DNA of 64,000 nt, taken from contig NZ_JANUFF010000002.1 of the NCBI RefSeq assembly GCF_024806495.1, forward strand, positions 1 to 64,000, in the 5' to 3' direction. How positions within the stretch are numbered: position 1 is the stretch's first letter; the number at the start of each line of letters is the position of its first letter. The notes under the pieces are model-generated. The model was not told where the DNA came from, did no database searches, and saw nothing but the letters and a program-made list of their open reading frames with translations. The position numbers were made by a program, and so were the translations under genes. This document shows, in pieces, positions 16,405 to 25,281 of the stretch. Source of the stretch: Chryseobacterium sp. JUb7. Lineage in GTDB: Bacteria; Bacteroidota; Bacteroidia; Flavobacteriales; Weeksellaceae.

Positions 16405-16436
16405 AGAGAAACTTTAAGGTTTCTCTTTTCTTTTTT
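16405..16436 (+). terminator. Terminator of SDR 1
   Basis: AGAGAAAC (16405-16412) pairs with GTTTCTCT (16419-16426), followed by a pyrimidine run of mostly T. Confidence 0.8.
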
Positions 16437-16531
16437 AGTAGTCACGATTCAGTTACATCATTCGTTGATTGGGCTACTTTTACCTCATGTCATCTTGCCA
16501 TCTTTGTATCATCATTTAAACCAATAAAAAA

Positions 16532-17371
16532 ATGGAAACAAAAAAAGTATGGTTCGTGACAGGAGCTTCAAAAGGTTTGGGATTAGCCTTAATTAAAAAA
16601 TTGCTAGAACAGAATTATCGTGTAGCTGCAACAACAAGAAATACAAAGTCTTTACTTTCTGAAATCGGAGAAAGTTCGGATGCATTTTTGCCTCTTGAAG
16701 TAAATCTAACAGATCCTGAAAATGTAAAATCGGCGATCGTAAAAACAATTGAACATTTCGGGCAGCTGGATGTCGTGGTCAATAATGCAGGTTACGGACA
16801 AATCGGTACTCTGGAAGAGCTTTCCGACAAAGAAGCAAGAGCCAATTTCGACATCAATGTTTTCGGAACACTGAATGTAATCAGAAATGCAATGCCTTAT
16901 CTGCGTCAGCAAAAATCAGGACATATTTTCAATATTTCTTCAATTGGAGGGTATTCAGGAAATTTTCCGGGTTGGGGAATTTATTGTGCTACCAAATTTG
17001 CCGTTGCAGGATTGACAGAATCGTTAGCGGAAGAAATTAAGGGTTTCGGAGTGAAAGCTACAGTTGTTTATCCCGGATATTTCAGAACAGACTTCTTAAG
17101 TAAAGACTCTGTAAAAACACCTGAAAATGTTATTGAAGAATATGAAACAGCAAGAAATTCCGAACAGGCTCACCTTGATGAAATCAACGGAAACCAACCG
17201 AACGATCCTCAAAAAGGAGCAGAAGCTCTGATCGCAATCAGTGAAGTGGAAAATCCACCGGTGCATTTCTTATTAGGAAGCGGAACTGATGAATTTCTAA
17301 ATAATAAGATTAAAACGATCACAGGGGACGCTGAGAAATGGAGTAAACTGACGTTTTCTACTGTAATCTAA
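16532..17371 (+). CDS. SDR-family oxidoreductase 2
   Basis: 279 residues. The nucleotide-binding motif TGASKGLG is at residues 11-18, NNAGYG near 85, and the catalytic residues lie in ISSIGGYSG and YCATK. Length and the C-terminal substrate-cap segment (FLSKDSVKTPENVIEEYETARNSEQAHLDEINGNQPNDPQKGAEALI) match the large group of short-chain ketoreductases. It has only general similarity to the neighbouring SDR, so the pair is not a recent tandem copy. Both follow the Crp-family regulator. Confidence 0.88.
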   Translation: METKKVWFVTGASKGLGLALIKKLLEQNYRVAATTRNTKSLLSEIGESSDAFLPLEVNLTDPENVKSAIVKTIEHFGQLDVVVNNAGYGQIGTLEELSDKEARANFDINVFGTLNVIRNAMPYLRQQKSGHIFNISSIGGYSGNFPGWGIYCATKFAVAGLTESLAEEIKGFGVKATVVYPGYFRTDFLSKDSVKTPENVIEEYETARNSEQAHLDEINGNQPNDPQKGAEALIAISEVENPPVHFLLGSGTDEFLNNKIKTITGDAEKWSKLTFSTVI

Positions 17372-17794
17372 TTCTTTTAACTGAAAAATCCTTCGAGAAC
17401 CTCAGGATGACTAACCGTTATAATTTATACACAAAGTTTAAACAGTGTCATCCTGAGCCTGTCGAAGGATCTTTTAATCATTTTTCAAGTATTCGATTTT
17501 ATTAAAAGTATTCCTAACCATCATAAATCCTTCGACTGCTTCGCGCTCAGGATGACAACCATAATACTATTTTTGCAATTGATGCTGAGAAATGAGTGAG
17601 TTGATATATTCTGCTATAATCTAATTTTCTTAACTGAAAATCCTTCGAGAACCTCAGGATGACAGACTCTAATACTAATTGTTATAATTTATACGCAAAG
17701 TTTCAACAGTGTCAGGCTAAGGCTCTCGAAGCCTTTTCCACTATAATCATTTTTACATTTATACTTTTACAAAAAAACATTTAACTTAGTCATT
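17372..17794. repeat. Intergenic region with four copies of the CCTTCGA/TCATCCTGAG repeat
   Basis: This 420-bp gap holds no gene. It carries repeats of one family in both orientations: near 17389 and 17640 (TCCTTCGAGAACCTCAGGAT), 17446-17471 (TCATCCTGAGCCTGTCGAAG) and 17525-17557 (CCTTCGACTGCTTCGCGCTC). Adjacent opposite copies can form hairpins. The units near 17389 and 17640 share flanks (GTTATAATTTATAC follows both), so part of the block looks duplicated. Related copies occur near 22.8, 35.6, 51.4 and 60.2 kb. Confidence 0.8.
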
Positions 17795-18709
17795 ATGAAA
17801 AAGGCATTTCGTTTTAATTCACTTTCTGAGTTTCATATTTTCTGCAATCTTCCGAACCCTGAACATCCTTTGATCAGCCTGATAGATTACAGTAAGGTCA
17901 ACTATCCTACTGATGATACCGAGTTGAGATGGATTCAGAATTTCTATTCAATTGGCCTGAAAAGGAATGTCAATGCTAAGTTCAATTACGGGCAGCAGGA
18001 ATATGATTTTGATTCCGGAGTCTTATGTTTTGTTTCTCCGCTTCAGTTTTTGAGCCTTGAAATGAAACCTGATGTTGAAGTAGAGCCCACCGGGTACTTA
18101 TTGCTGATTCATCCCGATTTTCTCTGGGGAACTTCCCTGATTAAAAAAATAAAGTCTTATGAATTTTTCAGTTATCAGATCAATGAAGCGCTTTTCCTTT
18201 CGGATAAAGAAGAGAATATTATTGTTGATTTGTTTAAAAATATTGAAAAAGAATATCAGACAAATATCGATAAGTTCACACAGGAATTGATTGTTGCCCA
18301 ACTGGAACTGTTCCTGATTTATGCCGAACGTTTTTATGAACGTCAGTTTTTCACGCGAAAAAAATCCAGCCACGAACTTTTAGAAAGATTTGAGGAAGTT
18401 CTTTCCCAATATTTTGAAAACGGAAACCTCATCGAAAATGGAATTCCTTCGGTGAAAACCATCGCTGAACAAATAAATATTTCACCCAATTATTTGGGAA
18501 GTTTACTACGAATTCACACGCAACAAAATACCCAACAGCATATTCAGAATAAAATCATCGACACCGCAAAAGAACGTTTGAGTACAACGAATCTTTCTGT
18601 AAGTGAGATTGCTTATGAACTGGGATTTGAGCATCCGCAGTCTTTTAGCAAGTTGTTTAAGCAGAAGGTGAAGCAGTCGCCAGGGGAGTTTAGGAGGTTG
18701 TTTAATTGA
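17795..18709 (+). CDS. AraC-family transcriptional regulator
   Basis: 304 residues. The N-terminal 190 residues form a ligand or dimer domain with cupin-like strands (NAKFNYGQQEYDFDSGVLCFVSPLQFLSLE). The C-terminal 95 residues are the double helix-turn-helix domain: VKTIAEQINISPNYLGSLLRIHT and LSVSEIAYELGFEHPQSFSKLFKQKVKQSPGEFRR. The signature end (GFEHPQSFSKLFKQKVKQSPGEFR) is clear. Target genes unknown; AraC regulators near SDR genes often control them, but the repeat block of 420 bp lies between. Confidence 0.92.
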   Translation: MKKAFRFNSLSEFHIFCNLPNPEHPLISLIDYSKVNYPTDDTELRWIQNFYSIGLKRNVNAKFNYGQQEYDFDSGVLCFVSPLQFLSLEMKPDVEVEPTGYLLLIHPDFLWGTSLIKKIKSYEFFSYQINEALFLSDKEENIIVDLFKNIEKEYQTNIDKFTQELIVAQLELFLIYAERFYERQFFTRKKSSHELLERFEEVLSQYFENGNLIENGIPSVKTIAEQINISPNYLGSLLRIHTQQNTQQHIQNKIIDTAKERLSTTNLSVSEIAYELGFEHPQSFSKLFKQKVKQSPGEFRRLFN

Positions 18710-18748
18710 GGAAAAATACTTATGTTTAATCTTTAATAAAACTATTAT

Positions 18749-19627
18749 ATGTCAATTAAAATTAAACAAATTGATCTATTTAAAGATTGGGTAGGATTAA
18801 AGAAAGTTGAACTAGAATCAAAAAATTTCATCACTGATGATCTTGATGACGATATGATATCAATCTTATATTTTACACTTCAGAATAGAATAATTCCTAA
18901 AAAAAGAAGAAATATATTTAAATCAAATATCTTTCATTGTCCTGATGTGTTAATTAATAATTTAAGTTTTTTAGAGGAAAAGATTAGAAACGGTGAAGAG
19001 CTCCTACCTCATCAGAGTAAAAGATTAGAAAATCTCGAAGATAAAGATGGACTTCTTTTTGACTGGAATATCTTTCATTTACATCTTGGAACTACATTAG
19101 AAAGTGATGGATTTGTACAGAGAACAGGTCCTTTACTATATTGTATTTTTGATGACCAAAATGCATATTTTATTCAGATCTTAAATCATGGGCAATGGAC
19201 TAATCAAGGCTTATTAAAAATAATTCATGAAAACTGGCCACAAACAATTAAAAACTTCAGAATCTGTGAAGGGCAAAATGTAACGTTAACACATAATCCT
19301 AGTGATAGTGAAATAAACGATTTTAGAAAAGCAAATATTAATACTTTGATTAAAGTTGATGAGAATGTAATATATTTGGGCCCTGGATTCGGGTTCACAT
19401 CTTCAGGACATAGTGCTAAGGCAGTACAAAATCATATACGTAACAAAAATGCATTAAACGATTTTCAAGAGTTATTAGTTAAAAATACAGAACAAGAATT
19501 GTTAAAATTATTTGGAAGCTTGGAAGTTATCAAAATAAAAGAGTTAGAATTATCAATGATGAATCATCAAGAAGGTTTTAAATTAGTTGAAAAAAATAAT
19601 AATCTAGAATTGTTTTTGAAACAATAA
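18749..19627 (+). CDS. Protein of unknown function
   Basis: 292 residues, no signal peptide or membrane helix. Distinct stretches are DWNIFHLHLG near residue 110, LLYCIFDDQNAYFIQILNHGQWTNQGLLKIIHENWPQ around 130-170 and LGPGFGFTSSGHSAKAVQNHIRNKN around 210-235. The two-histidine FHLHLG pattern and the following strand-rich part resemble unnamed proteins scattered among bacteria. Codon use is noticeably AT-richer than in the neighbours, which hints at horizontal acquisition. The gene begins 39 bp after the AraC gene and might share its transcript. No function proposed. Confidence 0.75.
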   Translation: MSIKIKQIDLFKDWVGLKKVELESKNFITDDLDDDMISILYFTLQNRIIPKKRRNIFKSNIFHCPDVLINNLSFLEEKIRNGEELLPHQSKRLENLEDKDGLLFDWNIFHLHLGTTLESDGFVQRTGPLLYCIFDDQNAYFIQILNHGQWTNQGLLKIIHENWPQTIKNFRICEGQNVTLTHNPSDSEINDFRKANINTLIKVDENVIYLGPGFGFTSSGHSAKAVQNHIRNKNALNDFQELLVKNTEQELLKLFGSLEVIKIKELELSMMNHQEGFKLVEKNNNLELFLKQ

Positions 19628-19644
19628 GTAATACAAAATAAAAA

Positions 19645-19669
19645 AGAGAAGCCAAAAACTTCTCTTTTT
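19645..19669. terminator. Bidirectional terminator between convergent genes
   Basis: AGAGAAG and CTTCTCT around a CCAAAAA loop, with A-rich left and T-rich right flanks. It can end both the unknown gene on the plus strand and gldG on the minus strand. Confidence 0.85.
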
Positions 19670-19676
19670 CTATATC

Positions 19677-21347
19677 TTATCCAAACTTCTTCTTTCTCAA
19701 CCAGAAGAACAAACCTCCCAAAATACCGATAATCGCTAAAGGAAGCAGCAAATTAAACCATTGCCAGTTGTTTTTCTCTTCTGTAATTCTCTGTCGGTCG
19801 AGAAGACGCTCTTCGATGTTTCTGTTTCGAAGTTCCATCAGGTTGCTGTCATCCAAAAGATAGTCGAGAGCATTTCTTAAGAACTGTTCGTTTCCGAATT
19901 GTTCGTTGGTTAGCATATCAACTCCTAAAGGTAATGGCTGCCCTTTGATCACTTTATTTCTTCCTACATCTCCGTCTGCAATGACGATCATTTTATTTTC
20001 AGGGCTTGTTCCTTTAAAACCAGGATATGATTTTCTCTCAATTCTTGAAGCATAAGCAGAATTAAATTTCCCTTCCAAAGCTACCGCATAGATTTTTGGA
20101 GTGCTTGGTTTTTCCATTTGTCCAAGACTGTCAACACTAGCGATTTCTTTAAGATCAACATAATTCGGAACCTGTTTCAACAATGTTCTTTCACTCGATT
20201 CAAAAAGAACTCTGGTCTTTATATTTTTTCTTCCGCCCAAGGTATCAATAGAAGTCGGAAATTCGAATTTTACAGGATTGATATTTTTCGTGATCGGATC
20301 ATTCTTTTCAGCAATTCCTAGCGGGAAATAAGGCCACGGAAGACTTGTATATTGTGGGTTTCCGCCAACTTCACCAGTCACCAGTCTCAATAAAGCAAAT
20401 TTCTTCACATCTTTCACCAGTGCAGGATTGATTCTGATACCGTAGTTAAAGAAAAAGTCCGTCATATTAATGTCTACAGGGAAAGGCATTACTTTCTTAG
20501 ATCGAGTCAGTGTATCCATTTCAGCATTTACAGCATCGATCATCCAAAGTGTCTTTCCTCCACCCATGATGTATTGATCAAGAATCACTTTCTCATTATC
20601 CGTGAAAGCTTTTCTAGGTTTTGCAATGACTAAAGCATTCATTTGCTTTAACAATGGTACATCAGCTAAGCTCAGTTCGGTTTGATTTTTAGGAATAATA
20701 GGACCTGCATCATAATTTTCAGTGGCCAGATGCATAAATCCCTGGAATTCTTCAGGACTCAGCTCATCGTGATTCACTAAAATTCCGATTTTCTTTCTTT
20801 TGTCAACCGCAATATTTTTGATGTTTGAAACCAGGTTATATTCTAAGTTTTCAATGGATTTTGTCAACTGCTGATCTGCATCAATTCCGGTCTGCTGAAC
20901 CACCAATGGAATAGATACTCCTCGGTCACGGTACTTCACAACCGCATAAGGAAACAGATAAATCTGAGAAACTTTCCCGTCCTTTACATCTGGAAGAACA
21001 GAGGGCTGCATTCCCATAGCCATCAGGGTATCCTGAGGAATTTTACTTTTGATGGGATCGATGAATTTAAAATCAATTTTTGGATTAATTTTTCTGAATT
21101 CTTCCAGCATAAATTTCGTTTCACTCTGCAGCTGCTTAAAACTGGCGGGAAAATCTCCTTCCAGATAAACATCTACGGTCACCGGTTTTTTTATGGATTC
21201 CAAAACCTTCACCGTATTATCAGAAAGGGTGTATCTTTTTTCTTTGGTTAGGTCTAATCTGATTCCTGAAATAGCAAGAATAACAACCAACGGTAAAATA
21301 ACAAACAGTAAAATTCCGAATGGCGATTTGAATGATATCTTCTTCAT
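19677..21347 (-). CDS. gldG: Gliding motility ABC transporter substrate-binding-like protein GldG
   Basis: 556 residues. One N-terminal helix (FGILLFVILPLVVILAISG) is followed by LDLTKEKRYTLSDNTVKVLESIKKPVTVDVYLEGDFPASFKQLQSE, the GldG start pattern, a large periplasmic domain with VVQQTGIDADQQLTKSIENLEYNL and LWMIDAVNAEMDTL, and a C-terminal membrane helix (FNLLLPLAIIGILGGLFFWLRKKKFG). GldG works with GldA and GldF as an ABC transporter linked to gliding in Flavobacterium. Start is 4 nt after the gldF stop. gldA is not in the window. Confidence 0.95.
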   Translation of the reverse strand: MKKISFKSPFGILLFVILPLVVILAISGIRLDLTKEKRYTLSDNTVKVLESIKKPVTVDVYLEGDFPASFKQLQSETKFMLEEFRKINPKIDFKFIDPIKSKIPQDTLMAMGMQPSVLPDVKDGKVSQIYLFPYAVVKYRDRGVSIPLVVQQTGIDADQQLTKSIENLEYNLVSNIKNIAVDKRKKIGILVNHDELSPEEFQGFMHLATENYDAGPIIPKNQTELSLADVPLLKQMNALVIAKPRKAFTDNEKVILDQYIMGGGKTLWMIDAVNAEMDTLTRSKKVMPFPVDINMTDFFFNYGIRINPALVKDVKKFALLRLVTGEVGGNPQYTSLPWPYFPLGIAEKNDPITKNINPVKFEFPTSIDTLGGRKNIKTRVLFESSERTLLKQVPNYVDLKEIASVDSLGQMEKPSTPKIYAVALEGKFNSAYASRIERKSYPGFKGTSPENKMIVIADGDVGRNKVIKGQPLPLGVDMLTNEQFGNEQFLRNALDYLLDDSNLMELRNRNIEERLLDRQRITEEKNNWQWFNLLLPLAIIGILGGLFFWLRKKKFG

Positions 21348-21351
21348 AATT

Positions 21352-22080
21352 CTACTTCTTTTTATTGATAAAATGGTTGGACAAAACTAGAGTAACCCCA
21401 ATGATTAAAACAAAATAAGCCACATCTTTAAAGTCGATAAGACCTCTTGTAAAGCCTAGGAAATGTTGATAAAAACCAAAATTCTGTAAAATAAAATCGG
21501 CACCTCCCAATAATTTGTAGCTTGCCAGCTGCTCGATTCCGAAATACATGATAAAACACATGAAAACACCCAACAGGTAAGCCATGATCTGATTTTGAGA
21601 AAGCGAAGAAGCCAAAATTCCAACTCCTGAGAATGATGCAATTAAAATAATTAATCCAAAATAGCTTCCGAAGGTCATTCCAAGATCGATATTTCCTTCC
21701 GGAACACCTAAAACATAAACGGTATAAAGGTAAATCAATGATGGAATCAAGCATAAGATTCCAACAACCCAAACAGATAAAAATTTACCCAGAACCAGAT
21801 CTGAGATTTTCAAAGGTTGAGAAAACAGCCAGTTTAATGTTCCTGTTTGCTGTTCTTCCGCAAAAGTTTTCATTGAAAGTGCCGGAATGATAAACATCAA
21901 TAACCAAGGTACTAAAACGAAATAACTTTGTAAAGAAGCCAGTCCGATGTCAAAAATATTGGAATCATTCTCGAAAAAAAATAAAAACAGTGTCGCTATC
22001 AAACTGAAAGCCGCAATGATAATCCAAGCGCTCCAATTTCCAAAATAGCTCCAAAGTTCCTTTTTAAAAATTGCAAACAT
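21352..22080 (-). CDS. gldF: Gliding motility ABC transporter permease GldF
   Basis: 242 residues with six membrane helices in the ABC-2 permease pattern. MFAIFKKELWSYFGNWSAWIIIAAFSLIATLFLFFFENDSNIFDIGLASLQSYF is the conserved start and ALSMKTFAEEQQTGTLNWLFSQPLKISDLVLGKFLSVW the typical cytosolic loop. It pairs with GldG downstream in one operon. Cargo of the GldAFG transporter is unknown; some gliding species lack it. Confidence 0.95.
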   Translation of the reverse strand: MFAIFKKELWSYFGNWSAWIIIAAFSLIATLFLFFFENDSNIFDIGLASLQSYFVLVPWLLMFIIPALSMKTFAEEQQTGTLNWLFSQPLKISDLVLGKFLSVWVVGILCLIPSLIYLYTVYVLGVPEGNIDLGMTFGSYFGLIILIASFSGVGILASSLSQNQIMAYLLGVFMCFIMYFGIEQLASYKLLGGADFILQNFGFYQHFLGFTRGLIDFKDVAYFVLIIGVTLVLSNHFINKKK

Positions 22081-22087
22081 GTTTTGT

Positions 22088-22182
22088 AGTTATGAGTTAT
22101 ACGTTTTTAGTTATGAGTTCCTTAGTTACTTGTTGAGTGTTGCTTCAACCAACTCATAACTCATCATTCATAACTTATAACT
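22088..22182. repeat. AGTTATGAGTT-type inverted repeat
   Basis: Variants of AGTTATGAGTTA at 22088-22119 face AACTCATAACTCATCATT and ATAACTTATAACT at 22149-22182, forming a long imperfect hairpin between hemJ and gldF. Such repeats are common between genes of related genomes. Confidence 0.6.
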
Positions 22183-22734
22183 TTATTTATTTTTCTTGTT
22201 TTTATTAACCAGTTTAACAGTCATCATGATTAAAAATACCAAAACGAAAAATCCGGCAATTAATTGCCACCAGTATTCAATTACCTGAGTTTTTAAAATG
22301 ACCGTGAAGACCACCAGAAACAAAATAAAGGTTGCGATTTCGTTGGCCTGTCTCAGCTTGATATTAGCTGTTTCCAGAGTATTTCCGTTGAGTTCTTTTA
22401 ACTGTAAAACTTTTTTCCAGCACCAGTAATGATAAACCGCCAATCCGATCAGGAAAGTAAGTTTTAAATGAAACCAGGGCATTTTCATTAATCCTGTATT
22501 TAAGAAAATCATGACCAATCCGCAAACTGTCATGATGACCCCGGCCGGAACAGTAATAATATTCCAAAGCCTCCGAGCCATAAAGGTATACTGTTCTCTT
22601 AAAATTTTCTTTTTATCCTCAGCAAATTCATCGGTATCTTTATAGTAAACAAAAATTCTCACGAGATAAAAAATACCCGCAAAATAGCTTACCATGAATA
22701 TAATGTGTAGTGCTTTTATTATCGTGTAAAGCAT
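22183..22734 (-). CDS. hemJ: HemJ-like protoporphyrinogen oxidase
   Basis: 183 residues with four to five membrane helices. The start KALHIIFMVSYFAGIFYLVRIFVYY carries the conserved histidine and arginine of the HemJ (UPF0093) family; ARRLWNIITVPAGVIMTV and PWFHLKLTFLIGLAVYHYWCWK supply the other conserved Arg, His and Lys. HemJ oxidises protoporphyrinogen IX to protoporphyrin IX in bacteria without HemG or HemY. Related CopD-like proteins are the alternative call. Single gene between two repeat blocks. Confidence 0.85.
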   Translation of the reverse strand: MLYTIIKALHIIFMVSYFAGIFYLVRIFVYYKDTDEFAEDKKKILREQYTFMARRLWNIITVPAGVIMTVCGLVMIFLNTGLMKMPWFHLKLTFLIGLAVYHYWCWKKVLQLKELNGNTLETANIKLRQANEIATFILFLVVFTVILKTQVIEYWWQLIAGFFVLVFLIMMTVKLVNKNKKNK

Positions 22735-22821
22735 TCAGAAAAAATTATTGGCAAAGATAAGTTTTTATATATTCTTTAAGAATAAAAATTCTTTTATAAG
22801 AAAAATATAATTTATGTAAAA

Positions 22822-22915
22822 AATGCTTCGACTTCGCTCATCATGATACCGCGAATACTAACTGTTTTAGAGTCAATTTGTAGCGGTGTCATGCTGAGCC
22901 TGTCGAAGCATCTCA
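22822..22915. repeat. TCATGCTGAGCCTGTCGAAG-family inverted repeat
   Basis: ATGCTTCGAC at about 22823 faces GTCGAAGCAT ending near 22911, inside GTCATGCTGAGCCTGTCGAA. The element sits between hemJ and kbl, both on the minus strand, and its fold may end the kbl transcript. Confidence 0.7.
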
Positions 22916-22939
22916 ATATTATTTTAAATCAGATTAAAA

Positions 22940-24136
22940 TTAAGAAATAACACCTAATTCCTTTCCTACTTTTTCAAAAGCTACAATTGCTTTATCCAAA
23001 TGTTCTCTGCTATGTGCTGCAGAAAGCTGAACTCTGATTCTCGCTTTTCCTTTCGGTACCACAGGATAGAAGAATCCGATCACATAAATTCCTTCATCCA
23101 TCAGTTTTTCAGCCATTTTCTGAGCCAAAGGTGCATCGTAAAGCATTACCGGAACAATCGCAGCATCACCGTCAGGAATATCAAAACCTTTAGCTTTCAT
23201 CTCTGTTCTGAAATATTCTGCATTTTCCATTACTTTGTCACGAAGAGATGTATCTTCAGAAATCATATCCAATACCTTTAAAGCAGCACCTACGATTCCC
23301 GGAGCTAAAGAGTTTGAGAATAAATAAGGTCTTGAACGCTGTCTCAACATATCGATAATCTCTTTTTTACCTGAAGTAAATCCTCCTAAAGCACCTCCAA
23401 GAGCTTTCCCTAGTGTAGAAGTGATGATATCTACTCTACCCATTACCTCATTTGCTTCATGAGTTCCACGACCTGTTTTACCGATGAAACCCGTTGCGTG
23501 AGAATCGTCAACCATTACCAAGGCATCATATTTATCTGCCAAATCGCAGACACCTTTCAAGTCTGCAACAATTCCGTCCATTGAGAAAACGCCGTCTGTC
23601 ACAATAATTTTGAAACGGTGATTTTTTTCAGAAGCAGCAATCAGCTGAGCTTCAAGATCTGCCATATTATTGTTTTTGTAACGGTATCTTGCAGCCTTAC
23701 AAAGACGAACTCCATCGATGATTGAAGCGTGGTTCAGTTCGTCAGAAATAATTGCATCTTCTTCTGTAAATAGCGGTTCGAAAACACCTCCGTTGGCATC
23801 GAAACAAGCCGCATAAAGAATAGTATCCTCTAATCCTAAAAAGTCCGCAATTTTTTGTTCCAACTGCTTGTGAATATCCTGAGTTCCGCAGATAAAACGT
23901 ACTGAAGACATTCCATAACCATGAGATTCGATCATATCCTGAGAAGCTTTCATTACTTCAGGATTGTTTGATAATCCCAGATAATTGTTGGCACAGAAGT
24001 TCAGAAGCTTTTTTCCATTGGCTTCTATTTCTGCACTCTGCTGAGAAGTAATGATTCTTTCTCTTTTATAAAGCCCGTCGTTATCAATATTTTGTAGTTC
24101 GTTCTGTAAATTTTCAAGATACTTTTTAGAGATCAT
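22940..24136 (-). CDS. kbl: Glycine C-acetyltransferase (2-amino-3-ketobutyrate CoA ligase)
   Basis: 398 residues, the usual size. PLP enzyme of the alpha-oxoamine synthase family. [20 protein letters not shown] holds the conserved Asp and His, and [19 protein letters not shown] the PLP lysine. [43 protein letters not shown] is typical Kbl. It cleaves 2-amino-3-ketobutyrate with CoA to glycine and acetyl-CoA, following Tdh. Serine palmitoyltransferase, a close relative in Bacteroidota, is less likely because motif spacing and length fit Kbl. Confidence 0.92.
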   Translation of the reverse strand: MISKKYLENLQNELQNIDNDGLYKRERIITSQQSAEIEANGKKLLNFCANNYLGLSNNPEVMKASQDMIESHGYGMSSVRFICGTQDIHKQLEQKIADFLGLEDTILYAACFDANGGVFEPLFTEEDAIISDELNHASIIDGVRLCKAARYRYKNNNMADLEAQLIAASEKNHRFKIIVTDGVFSMDGIVADLKGVCDLADKYDALVMVDDSHATGFIGKTGRGTHEANEVMGRVDIITSTLGKALGGALGGFTSGKKEIIDMLRQRSRPYLFSNSLAPGIVGAALKVLDMISEDTSLRDKVMENAEYFRTEMKAKGFDIPDGDAAIVPVMLYDAPLAQKMAEKLMDEGIYVIGFFYPVVPKGKARIRVQLSAAHSREHLDKAIVAFEKVGKELGVIS

Positions 24137-24243
24137 TTTAGATAATTTTTTTGATGTGCTAATTTAGTAAAATCACCGTAAAGTATCCGCTTTTATGATT
24201 TTTATTCTGGTCTGTTTAAATAAATATCTTAATTTTTAATCAA

Positions 24244-24279
24244 TAGTCTATAATTTAAGTAGACTAATTACTATATTTG
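24244..24279 (+). promoter_or_regulatory. Promoter with palindromic operator before the cupin/JmjC gene
   Basis: TATATTTG (24272-24279) is a -7 box 20 nt before the ATG at 24299. Directly upstream TAGTCTA (24244-24250) and TAGACTA (24260-24266) form a perfect 7-bp inverted repeat with a 9-nt spacer. The right arm ends 5 bases before the box, so a dimeric regulator bound here would cover the -33 region. Confidence 0.6.
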
Positions 24280-24298
24280 TTTCTTTAAAATCAGGAAA

Positions 24299-25177
24299 AT
24301 GATATTATCACCAGTACAAAAAATTAAAAATATATCATCACGCGAATTTCTTAATACTTATCTGAAACCGGCAAAACCAGTAGTTTTAAAAGATTTTGTA
24401 GACCCTGAAAGTCCGGCTTTTAAAAAATGGAATTACGACTATTTTAAGGAAATTGCCGGAGAACACAAGGTCAATATTTACGGAAGCGAAATTGAATCGC
24501 TGGACAGAGTTGCCAGCAAACCTATCGGACAAAGTACATTCTCAGATTATCTCGACTTAATCACTTCTTCTCCTACTGAACACCGTTTATTTTTATTTAA
24601 TTTATTAAGTATCAAACCTGAGCTTAAAAATGATATTCATTATAATGATGTTACCAAAGGAAAAATATTAAAATGGCTGCCTTTTATGTTTTTCGGAGGT
24701 GAAGGTTCTATTACAAGAAACCACGTTGATATTGACATGTCTCATGTTTTTATCACTCAATTTCAAGGAATTAAGAGGATTTGGCTTTTTCCCTTGGAAC
24801 AATCTGATTTACTTTATAAGCTTCCCTATAATTTCCACAGCATCACCAATATAAAAGAACCCGATTACAATGAATTTCCGGGTCTGAAATATATCAATGG
24901 CTACGAAGCTGTTATCGAACCCGGAGAAACCCTTTATATCCCTTCCGGCTGGTGGCATTACATTCAATATGAAACCGAAGGTTATTCTGTTTCCATCAGA
25001 GCTTTGCCATCAAGCTGGCTTGAAAAATGGAGAGGATTTAAAAACCTTGTCCTCATCAGACATTTTGATAATGTGATGAGAAATCTATTTAAGGAAAAAT
25101 GGTTCAGTTTTAAAGTAAGAAAAGCGACAAGAAAAGCCAACCGCGCTATTAAAAGACAAAAAAGTTTTCAGATATAA
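24299..25177 (+). CDS. Cupin-like JmjC-domain protein
   Basis: 292 residues, cytoplasmic. HVDIDMSHVFITQFQGIKRIWLFP (around residue 142) and ETLYIPSGWWHYIQYETEGYSVSIRA (around 206) carry the HxD...H metal-binding set of the JmjC/cupin-8 family of Fe(II)/2-oxoglutarate oxygenases. Members hydroxylate protein or small-molecule substrates; the target here is unknown. The C-terminus is strongly basic (KVRKATRKANRAIKRQK). Divergent from kbl and preceded by a promoter with a palindromic operator. Confidence 0.85.
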   Translation: MILSPVQKIKNISSREFLNTYLKPAKPVVLKDFVDPESPAFKKWNYDYFKEIAGEHKVNIYGSEIESLDRVASKPIGQSTFSDYLDLITSSPTEHRLFLFNLLSIKPELKNDIHYNDVTKGKILKWLPFMFFGGEGSITRNHVDIDMSHVFITQFQGIKRIWLFPLEQSDLLYKLPYNFHSITNIKEPDYNEFPGLKYINGYEAVIEPGETLYIPSGWWHYIQYETEGYSVSIRALPSSWLEKWRGFKNLVLIRHFDNVMRNLFKEKWFSFKVRKATRKANRAIKRQKSFQI

Positions 25178-25209
25178 ATTCAGAATATTAATCATAAAAA
25201 CAAATTACA

Positions 25210-25275
25210 ATGGAATTATTTTATGCAATGATCTCAGCAGAACGGTCACTTCTTTCGTTCTATCCTATCGTATAA
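25210..25275 (+). CDS. Possible 21-residue small protein
   Basis: ATG at 25210 opens a 21-codon frame (MELFYAMISAERSLLSFY and three more residues, then TAA) placed 33 bp after the cupin gene and 7 bp before a strong terminator. The frame is hydrophobic with one ERS patch. A short GAACG/CGTTC stem lies inside. It may be a real small protein at the end of the transcript or chance; no family is known to me. Confidence 0.3.
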   Translation: MELFYAMISAERSLLSFYPIV

Positions 25276-25281
25276 CATTTG

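Noticed and set aside
22940..24136. Serine palmitoyltransferase instead of Kbl
   Set aside because: The families are close and both occur in this phylum, but length and the motif around the PLP lysine fit Kbl better and a partner Tdh is present.
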